NCBI RefSeq assembly: GCF_905475395.1
Contig: NC_058337.1
Coordinates: forward strand, 26,684,983-26,748,982
DNA: 64,000 nt
Reading direction: 5' to 3'
Source: Chrysoperla carnea
Taxonomy: Eukaryota; Arthropoda; Insecta; Neuroptera; Chrysopidae
Notes under the pieces: model-generated
What the model was told of the DNA's origin: nothing
Databases searched by the model: none
What the model saw: the letters and a program-made list of their open reading frames with translations, nothing else
Program-made: the position numbers and the translations under genes
Shown: positions 55,824 through 64,000 of the stretch, piece by piece
How the letters are laid out: each line of letters starts with the position of its first letter
How positions within the stretch are numbered: the first letter of the stretch is position 1

Positions 55824-56558
55824 TTAAACTCGATCAGAAACGCTATTCACGACATTTCTTAATTGTCCATAAACTTTGGATGGTGGTGCACCCAATATTA
55901 AATTACAAATTGCCCTTCGTGCCAATGCAATATTTTGAAATGATCCTAATATATGTACTTTACTATCAGCTAAAATAATTCGTGTTTTCGTAGCATTCTC
56001 AATCGTGAATTTTGTACGACCACCTTTACCAGCTAATCGTCCAATGGCTCTTGACTGATGATCGCCTTTTAACGTTTTCACATCCTTTATTTCAAATGAT
56101 TCAACAAATAAATCGTCTAATCGTAATAATGCTAGCGCATCATTTACTTCAAATCCATAGATAAATGCTTTGACAAAATCTGCAGCTTTTTGTAAGTTTG
56201 CAATATCGCTTGTTTCGTTGCATGTTCGAATTTCTACATTACGTGTTTTTAAGTTGAAACGACATTGTAATTGTAAATGTTCGACAATAGGTGTAAATAT
56301 TTGTAGCCAATTTTCTTTCAATGGTGTGTAACGATGTGCAGGTACAGATATTTTTCGCATTTCCTTTTTACTTGTTTCTACATTTTGTTTTGATCGTTTT
56401 GTATTTGGTGGATTTTGTGTATTTGTTCCTTCAATTCCATTATACGTATCTGTTTCCATGGACTGTGAAGTATCCAAATTCCTCTTTGTAGCAGCCTTTT
56501 TAACCGTAGCTGGTTCATAATTATCTAAATCTATATTCTCTTCAGATCCTGTAGCCAT
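55824..56558 (-). CDS. PNO1: RNA-binding protein PNO1 (partner of NOB1)
   Basis: A single exon of 244 codons, close to the 252 aa of the human protein. The amino third is low-complexity and basic (KAATKRNLDT, NTKRSKQNV), as in homologues. The KH-like domain (about 85-150) has KENWLQIFTPIVEHLQLQCRFN. The second KH region (about 163-227) contains the nearly invariant LKGDHQSRAIGRLAGKGGRT and TIENATKTRI, then HILGSFQNIALARRAICNLI and LGAPPSKVYG. PNO1/Dim2 binds 20S pre-rRNA and helps the Nob1 endonuclease mature the 18S rRNA 3' end in the small ribosomal subunit. I prefer the MATGSEEN start (56558), with A at -3. An in-frame ATG ten codons upstream (56588) is possible. Intronless here; the EIPR1 gene follows on the same strand 1.8 kb away. 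Confidence 0.96.
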   Translation of the reverse strand: MATGSEENIDLDNYEPATVKKAATKRNLDTSQSMETDTYNGIEGTNTQNPPNTKRSKQNVETSKKEMRKISVPAHRYTPLKENWLQIFTPIVEHLQLQCRFNLKTRNVEIRTCNETSDIANLQKAADFVKAFIYGFEVNDALALLRLDDLFVESFEIKDVKTLKGDHQSRAIGRLAGKGGRTKFTIENATKTRIILADSKVHILGSFQNIALARRAICNLILGAPPSKVYGQLRNVVNSVSDRV

Positions 56559-56870
56559 ATTTGTGTTTATTTTTAGTAAAACGATCATATATTTACGGCT
56601 GTTTCTAAGTTAAGAACTTCGACACGTGTGTTTATCACAATAACATTTTTGTAAAAGAATGAGGTTAGGTTTTATTAAAGTTGCATAAATAAAATTAACA
56701 GGTAACTGTAATTTTAAAATAAATCTATACCCACAGATGTCAACACTTTCTACAACAATAGTTGGCGTTGGGCCAATGGCGTTGCTTTTCCAAAATCTGC
56801 CATTTGTAATTGACCAATGAAAAAATGTCGTTTGTTTGAAAAAATTTAATAGTAACATATTGTTTATTAG
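56559..56870 (-). promoter_or_regulatory. PNO1 promoter region with two CCAAT boxes
   Basis: CCAAT occurs at 56773-56777 and 56814-56818 (plus strand), about 215 and 256 bp upstream of the PNO1 start, in a less AT-rich patch. Paired inverted CCAAT boxes are typical of housekeeping promoters. The 82-codon ORF covering this patch has no family and is probably fortuitous. Confidence 0.45.
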
Positions 56871-57787
56871 GGTTTCAGCTTCTAAAATGCGTATTTAAAA
56901 ATTAAAAAGGTCTTTTGATAATAATAAAATATAAAATAAAAACAAATTTAATTTTTTTTAAATAGTTTTATTTTGTTTTTATACGATTGGTGTTTCACAT
57001 TAAATGTTCTTTTTAAAATAATTTTACATTTTTATATACAAATATGTTAACATTTCTTTTTTTTCTATATTTTCATAACATTACAGTTAGATGTCTCTTA
57101 ATTATAATAAAATGTCTAACTTTTTTCCAGTTACTTTATTGAAAACTAAGTATTAAACTGATCGTAAAATTTACAGTAAAAAAAAACGAAACTGTAGCAC
57201 AAATTCTGAGTATTTTTCTTATAAATCTATAAACATAAATTTTATTTAATATCCGCGATTATAAAAATGAAAATTTTATTTATCACATAATATATAATAT
57301 TATATACTTGTAATAGCTTCACTAACTTTTTGGAGGACACTATATTTTAATGTTTGAAACTCGATTAAGTTCCATTTACATCTATGCAAGTGTTGTGATC
57401 TGGTAAACATTGAATAATAGCTTCACTGAACATTTGTATAAATGTAATTAGGAAATTTTTGATTTCGTTCCTTTTATATAAAATATAAAACACGAACCTT
57501 CAAGATTTATTATTCCTAGCACAATAGAGAATTTGAAAATTTATTTACACTACTTGCAATTATTGCTGTTTCCTATTTTTTGGGTGTCAAGTAGAATTCG
57601 AAAGAAAAAATACAAGATATGCTAATATTTGCCAGCTGATGTGATGAATAAATATTCTTTGTATATAGTTATTATTTTTCGTAGACTATGTGATTTTATA
57701 TTATTAGAATAGCTTTTTGATGAATAAAAATATTCATTCCATAGGTGCATTTACAACCATACATTTTTTATCTAAAGGGAGCAAAAG
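56871..57787. other. AT-rich intergenic sequence
   Basis: No supported gene. Confidence 0.45.
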
Positions 57788-58364
57788 ACCTCGCACAAAT
57801 TAGATGTAATCTGCATTTCGGTCAAACTTTTTCAAATTTTGGCAAATAATAGTTTAAGTCATTTTTAAAGAAAAGTTCCCATGAAAATGACAGGATTTCA
57901 TGTTATAGCTAAATTAAAGTTGGAAAATAAACTCATTTGTATAATTTATGTCTATGTGTGTATAGGCAAATACTTAAACAGATATGTATAACTACATGCA
58001 TACGTGTGTTTTTTAATGCAAGAGTGTTGTTTTTTAATTCCTGTTTTTTTTTTTAAGAATATGTTACGAAATTCGAAGAAGAAGCAGTGTTAAATGTTCA
58101 GTGGATAAATAATATGAATTCCAGCGTTAAGATCAATATTTTGAGCTACATTTATACGTACATGATTTTTGACAATTAAATTACAATAATTTTTTTTATA
58201 CAAATGAGTACATTTTCCAACTTTAATTTAGCGATAAGTTGAAATCCTGCCATTTTAATGGCTTGTGACCATGGGAACTTTTATTCATAATGACTTAAAC
58301 TATCATTTTTCAAAAATTGAAAAAGTTTGACCGAAATGTAGATTACATCTAATTTGTGCGAGGT
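57788..58364. mobile_element. Foldback element (577 bp)
   Basis: Left end ACCTCGCACAAATTAGATGT, then AATCTGCATTTCGGTCAAAC; the right end is its complement, ending CTAATTTGTGCGAGGT. Further inward, AGTTCCCATG, GGATTTCA and AAAGTTGGAAAAT blocks also recur inverted. Arms are about 160 bp and the centre about 250 bp. No ORF. Confidence 0.9.
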
Positions 58365-59765
58365 GTTTGCTGGATTAAAAATTTCATCAAGTCTGTTGTC
58401 AATGTTGACTTGTTAAGTTAAATCTTATAAAGCTTTTAAATTCTTTTATGCGCTAGGAACAATAACTTTATTATTTTATTTAATAAAAATTATCTAAAAC
58501 ATAAATCGTTACATTCAAACATATCATAGCCTCTGGAGTGAAAATATTACTGAATTTAAACAATAAATAAAATAAATAATTAAACATTTATTTTTATTTA
58601 ACTATACGATGAATTTTTAGGCACATTTATACATTTAATGGAGAATTCGTTTTTTAATTTTCTTTTTTTGACATTGGCAACATTATTTTCATTAGCAATG
58701 CTAAATTTTCAATATTAAAATAAGGTTTTTTTTTATATTTATTTCATCATTTATTATTTAAATCTTATAAAAAGCTATTAATATAACTGCAATCCGACAA
58801 AATTTATAATAATTTGTAAAATTAAAAATTATTAAAACATAGGGTTGCAATATATATTGTTTATAAGTTTAAAAAATAATATGTATGCTTAAAGTTTTTG
58901 ATTTTAATATATACGCGTACGATTATTTAATAGCAGTTTAATGATATTTTTATAATTTTATTTCATTTAAAAATTAAATTTTACCAAGGGGATTGTCGGA
59001 ATATTTGTTTTTGTATTTAATAGGTTAGTTGTGTTGGTTAGCATTTTAAAAGATTCATACTTTTATTTAAATATTTTTTTCTTTGCTTTAAAATTATGGA
59101 CGTTGTTTTACCATCATAAGAAGGGGATCATTTCAAAATGATTTTATTTGTAGATATTCAAAAACATTTGATAGATAATTTCTCATTTTTCAATTTTCTC
59201 AAGCTCGATATCTTATTATATTCCAATATTCTCATTCAAACACCCCACCCCCGCATTGACAATCTCTCCGCATAAATTTGAACTAAAAATATAGATATAG
59301 CCCTGTTTCAATATTTGTTGACGTATATTGATTTTTTATCTTGAGACTTTTGACCATGGATATTCGCCGCTTTTTCTGAAAAAAAAAACCACGCATTGAA
59401 ATTCGTTGAAATTCATCGTTGATGCTCTGAAACAGATTATGATTGAAAGAAGAGGAAGCGATGGAGAAGAGTTCAGAAAAATTCTCGAATAAAAGGGGTA
59501 TTCAATAAATGCCCGTTTTCTTTTGCCAATACTCCGGAAAAATTATTTTGAATTACTTTTGTAATTACAAAATTTACAATTAATTTTTTACATGCTTTTA
59601 CATGCTTGAGTGATCAAAATTGGTTTGGCATATCAACTAGTGTAATTGAAAAACAAGAAATTATTTATTGAGCACAAATTAGAATTATTTTTAAAATCTT
59701 TGTTTATAGTTTAAGGAAAAATAACGCTAAAACTAGCAATTCCACAGCTATTTATAAACCAATGT
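58365..59765. other. AT-rich intergenic sequence
   Basis: About 1.4 kb with no supported gene or recognised repeat. Confidence 0.45.
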
Positions 59766-59955
59766 ACAGGTTGGTCTAAAAGACATAGGAAACAATTGAA
59801 CGAAATTTTTCATAGTTCAACTTTTTTATTGAAACTGATTATAATGATTAAAATTACAAATTTCGTGTAAACCAAAACGATAATGGTTTCTTACCTAAAA
59901 GACCTTTTGCAGTACACAATTTACTGAATTTAAATTCACTTTCAATCTTTTACCT

Positions 59956-60677
59956 CTATAGTCTAGCCGACAAGTTCAAATTAGTGAAATATAGAATTAC
60001 TGGTCGTAAAAATACGTGTAATAGCTTGCAGGATTCAGAATGATGCCTAGAAAGTTTTCTAAATTAAACAACTTTTGCTTGAAACATTTTTTCGTAAACG
60101 TCACTGTTTATCCGCAAGGACGCAAATTAGGACATAACTTTCGTGTCTATTTTCTCCAAAACAATAAATGAGAGTTGATAATTTCCAAGTAGCTGTAACT
60201 AATGGTCTTGTGAAATATTCTCGCTTAACGAAACAAAATTCTAGAAAATACTTTTAATTTATAAAAAAATAAACCAAGCACTGATTTTCAACTCTTTCTA
60301 TACAAGGTATTTCAACAATTAACTCAGTCAATTGTTTGTTTTTACTTGTTTTTTCAAATTACATTCATATTTAATACCTTAAAAGATTTATTTAGTGCGA
60401 GATACTCGTAGGAGTTTTTTTATTGGAAATTTCCTCTTCTTTAAGAATCTTCTTTTAAAATATTAAAAATTGATATTTTATGAAATATTGGCCAAAAACG
60501 AAATACCTACCTTTTTTTCATCTTTAATTGTTTATAACTTTTGCAATTTTTTATGTGCTGAAAAACGCTTCTGGCACATTTTTCTAGACATCATCATTCC
60601 GAATCCTATCACACGTATTTTTACGACCAGTATTTCTATATTTCACCAATTTGAGCTTTTTGACTAGACTATATCTA
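59956..60677. mobile_element. Foldback element interrupted by a family A repeat
   Basis: Left arm (59956-60057) and right arm (60580-60677) are inverted copies: CTATAGTCTAG, AAATTAGTGAAATATAGAAT, TACTGGTCGTAAAAATACGT and GGATTCAGAATGATG all recur inverted on the right. Between them sits a 5'-truncated family A repeat. The outer limits may extend to 59766 (TACAGGTTGGTC) and about 60910 (ACACCCTGTA). Confidence 0.8.
60062..60352 (+). repeat. Repeat family A, copy 8 (subtype A2), nested
   Basis: Begins inside the family at ACAACTTTTGCTTGAAACAT and ends with CAACAATTAACTCAGTCAAT. It shares AAATTCTAGAAAATACTT and AAGCACTGATTTTCAAC with the copy at 14.3-14.8 kb. Lies inside a foldback element. Confidence 0.8.
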
Positions 60678-60910
60678 TGGAAATACGGGAAGTTTGAATT
60701 CTAAAAAAACCTGCAGCGTTTTACGCCATTTGATTACATAAAAATTTGTAAATTATATTATAAAATTCCAACTTTAACGACTGTCCCAAACGAAGTAATG
60801 TGGTACCATGACAAGTTTAGCTAAATCGACTTATTTTGAGCTGTACTATATCAGGTAAAACGTTGTACAGACGTTTTATGAAGAGAGAGAGAGAGACACC
60901 CTGTATGTTT

Positions 60911-61469
60911 AAAATTTTATTCATTTTAATTGCAAGCATTAGCGCAGTCCCAGTTTATTAGTTAATATATTTATGAAATAATTGAATATCTCAAATGATT
61001 AACGATCAATAAAATCAATTTGAGAATTTAATTAACAATTAACAAATAGTAAACACTCAATAACATTTAGTTGCTAATTAATTATCTGTTTTCTCTGTTT
61101 ATTTTATGTTTGAAAAATAAATTTTTCTATATTATTTTAATCTCTGTTTAAAAAAAAATTTAATTTTTCTTTTTATTACATTTAATATAATATCACCATA
61201 CATTCATTATATAAAACGCTTTAATAATCGATTAATTTAATTAAAGCTATATTGAGCATGCGTATGTTTATGCAATTTAGCCGTATTTTACCGTATTATA
61301 AAATGATTTTTTTGCCGTATTTTATCTTATCAGTAAATGATTTTTTTGTTTTAAAATTTAGTAGAATGTATAGAACTTACACACAAAACTAAGACGCAGC
61401 ACCTACATTTATTGGTTCTCTGTGCCCTCCTGGAAAGCTGTTAGAAATAGACCAGGTTGATGGTTGACA
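60911..61469. other. AT-rich intergenic sequence
   Basis: No supported gene. Confidence 0.4.
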
Positions 61470-61900
61470 GTTAATCCTTACTTACTTATATCATAAATCC
61501 GAAAGTAACTCTGCCTGTCTGTACCTATACATGTATGTTACTCAATCACGCCTAAACTACTGAACATATTTAAATGAAATTTTTTAAATGAAAAAAGGGT
61601 CTGTAAGGGGCTGAAAGGGGTGTGCTTCAAAAAGAAAAAAAGTTCGTCATCGATTAATCTCAAATTTTGACATGATATATAACCATCTTCAAGGATTGTT
61701 TTATTTATTTTTAACCTTCGGAGCGTAGAAAGCTGAGGCGTAAAAGTGGAGATGAACAATTAAATATTTTCAAATATATCCAAACTTAGTACCAAATAAA
61801 AGATCATGATGCGCAGGTACATTAAAAAACTGTAAGTTACATGAAAATCAGTTCAGCCGTTTAAAAGTTGTGGACTATTTTATCGGGGGCTTGACACTGA
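61470..61900 (+). repeat. SINE/LINE-3'-like dispersed repeat
   Basis: Contains TACTTATATCATAAATCCGA, AAGTAACTCTGCCTGTCTGT, ATCACGCCTAAACTACTGAA, TTTAAATGAAATTT and later GTTCAGCCGTTTAAAAGTTG. This order of phrases is typical of a dispersed repeat found across insect genomes. The frame of 73 codons on the minus strand is not a gene. Boundaries are approximate. Confidence 0.6.
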
Positions 61901-61998
61901 CAATTTCTATTATATTTGAATTTTTCTATGAAACCTATTTAAATATGCTTGGAAAATGTCTGCTAGAACTGTTAAAAAAGAATGGTTAAGTATTTTGA

Positions 61999-62546
61999 TT
62001 ATTTTATACCATGTATATGAAATATATACAAGGTATATTAAGCTTAGTCCCAAGTTTGTAACGGTTAAAAATATTGATGTTACGAAAAAAATTTTGGTAT
62101 AGGTGTTCATAGAATCATCTAATTAGCCCATTTTCGGTTGTCCGTCCATCTGTGAACACGTTAACTCAAAAACGAAAAAAGATATACAGCGCACTCAGGA
62201 CGTAAAAAGTGAGGTCGAGTTCATAAATGAGCATCATAGGTCAATTGGGTCTTGGGTCCGTAGGACCCATCTTGTAAACCGTTAGAGATAGAATAAAAAT
62301 TTAAACGTGTAAAAAGTTCCTTATCAAAAAATAAACAATTTTTGTTTGAAACATTTTTTTGTAAACATCAGTGTTTACTTACGAGGGTACACATTAGATG
62401 CAAATTTTATAGTATATATTAATATAGAATTATCATTTATGTATGTGTGACATGTATAGGTATATGTGTACTGTGACAGAGTAATCAACACTGTCTTTAC
62501 ATGGTGTTTCAACAACTTACTCAGTCAATTGTTTGTTTTCACTTGT
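61999..62546 (+). repeat. Dispersed repeat family A, copy 9
   Basis: The cleanest full-length copy, useful as a family reference. Landmarks: TATACCATGTATATGAAATA, TTGGTATAGGTGTTCATAGA, AATTGGGTCTTGGGTCCGTA, AAACCGTTAGAGATAGAAT, GACAGAGTAATCAACACTGT and the end TTTGTTTTCACTTGT. Confidence 0.88.
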
Positions 62547-62938
62547 ATAATGATACATTTTTCTCAATTTGGGTCAGAGAGTCCAAGCATATATAAGTTC
62601 TATAGCAAAATGATTATTATAGCGTTTTTGATTTTACTTTATTTATTTATTTATTTTATTTTTTTTTTGGAAACTTTATTCTTAGAGCCATTTGTGAAGA
62701 TTATTTTTTTAGTTCAACATAACTTATATGTTATATTTTTTCCTTATAATAATATTATTTTGGTACAAAAATATTCATTTTGACAATAGTGTGTAATGTT
62801 TTATAAGTTTCCAAACGACAACAATTCATACAACATTCAAACAATTAACGATTAATGGAATGGTAAGTTAAATTTTATTTTCACTTAATTTTGTGGTCAA
62901 TATATATTTAATAATTTTTAAAACAGTCAAAAAATTTT

Positions 62939-63587
62939 TAGTACAATAAAATTATTTAAAAAATCATGTTAATAAGGAAAAAATTGTTGTATCTTTGAAA
63001 TTTGGCACATTTTCGTATTTTATTTGACTTTCTAGCTCCAAAATTGACCGAGATATGAAATATTATTTTTTATATTTGAGATTTTTTTTTTTTTTTTTTT
63101 TTAAATACTACCATCTTTAAAAAGCAAAATAGTAAAATTAAGAATTGTTTTATATATGTTTTAAAAAGAAATTTCTTAGAGGGCCAAGTAAGATAAAGAA
63201 AGTGTATTAAGTATGTACAATTATTTTCTATTTTTTAGTACAATAAAAGCTTGTGCTCTAAAAAGTATTTTCTATATAAATTTTCATTTAATATAAAGTT
63301 GACTGCAGGAAATTTAAATAAGAGAATCATCCGCGTGTTGAATGAGCAAAAAAATTTACTATCTAAAAATTGGCATATCTCGGTCAATATTGAAGGTAGG
63401 AAGTCAAATAAAAAACGAAAATGTAAACAAATAACTTCACCTATAACTTTTTCTGGCATAGTTTTTTGTACTTTGTTAAAACCGATTTTTTTTAACCCCC
63501 CAAAAAGTCCCCTCTCTCTAAACAACTGTGCCAAATATCAAACATGCAACACTTTTTTCCTTATGGATAGTTAATTTTATTGTACTA
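62939..63587. mobile_element. Foldback element (~649 bp)
   Basis: Perfect 16-bp terminal inverted repeat TAGTACAATAAAATTA at both ends. Inner blocks TTTGGCACA, TATTTGACTT and TTGACCGAGATATG recur inverted in the right arm (about 63380-63530). TAGTACAATAAAA also appears internally near 63.236 kb, which hints at a nested or duplicated terminus. A poly(T) run (63081-63102) lies inside. The overlapping ORFs of about 100 codons on both strands (63235-63574) are arms, not genes. Confidence 0.8.
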
Positions 63588-64000
63588 TTTCTCTTATTAA
63601 TAAATAGCCCAAAAGAACACGATTGTCAGGTTTCTTTTATCAAACATTGATAACAATTCAAATGATTTCAATTTCAAATCTATGTATTAATTCATCATTA
63701 ATTTATCGCTTGAAACATGTTTTTCGAGCATATAGTTAGCAATTATTTCGTAATTTTTTCAAAACAAAAAATTAAAAGCGTTTTCAAATGCTAGCTTTTA
63801 ATTGGGTGCTTATTACACAACGGGTGAATTGGATGGTTTTACTTCCAATTAAATACAAGAAATAATTGAAAACTCTCTAATAATATAAAGAGAATAAAAA
63901 GCGATGTAAAATCGCGAATGTGTACAGTGATGATGAAATTAAGAAATTATGTAAAGTTTTCGGATAAAATCATTTCGAAAGCTGTTACTGAATAAAACTA
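63588..64000. other. AT-rich intergenic sequence
   Basis: No supported gene up to the window end. Confidence 0.4.

Noticed and set aside
56610-56858. 82-codon ORF upstream of PNO1
   Set aside because: Lies in the presumed promoter with CCAAT boxes; peptide resembles no family.
63235-63574. Overlapping ~100-codon ORFs on both strands
   Set aside because: They coincide with the right arm of the foldback element; composition is low-complexity.

Overview
This is AT-rich animal nuclear DNA, almost certainly from an insect. Genes carry GT-AG introns, the five convincing proteins are conserved animal families, and the sequence between them is packed with short inverted-repeat transposons and dispersed repeats of kinds common in insect genomes. 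The order or species cannot be fixed from the sequence. There is no CRISPR array, operon, rRNA or intact tRNA gene.

Layout. 1-26 kb: no convincing conserved gene, only low-complexity AT DNA, a possible reverse-transcriptase remnant (4.4 kb), weak small ORFs, one tRNA-headed SINE (12.8 kb), a long TA microsatellite (15.6 kb), foldback elements and several copies of a ~550-bp repeat called family A here. 26.6-29.7 kb (+): BSDC1-like BSD-domain protein, 5 exons, 323 aa. 34.0-43.0 kb (-): TENT4/Trf4-type non-canonical poly(A) polymerase, 5 exons, 972 aa. 44.7-48.2 kb (+): ACSF3-like mitochondrial acyl-/malonyl-CoA synthetase, 3 exons, 687 aa, divergent from TENT4. 50.2-54.0 kb (-): EIPR1/TSSC1 WD-repeat protein, 4 exons, 395 aa. 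55.8-56.6 kb (-): PNO1, one exon, 244 aa. 57-64 kb: no gene seen, several mobile elements, one clearly nested inside another. All exon joins were worked out by hand from splice sites; every join keeps frame and restores family motifs across the junction.

The genes are unrelated housekeeping functions: RNA 3'-end tailing (TENT4), small-subunit ribosome assembly (PNO1), mitochondrial fatty-acid precursor activation (ACSF3), endosome/Golgi tethering (EIPR1) and a BSD-domain protein of poorly defined role. TENT4 and PNO1 both touch ribosomal RNA processing, but nothing shows co-regulation.

The most unusual property is density of long palindromic (foldback) elements: about fifteen separate inverted repeats of 0.2-1.1 kb in 64 kb, several with arms of 150-330 bp and two inside introns of expressed genes. 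Transcription through them would give long hairpin RNA. At least three foldback families recur within the window.
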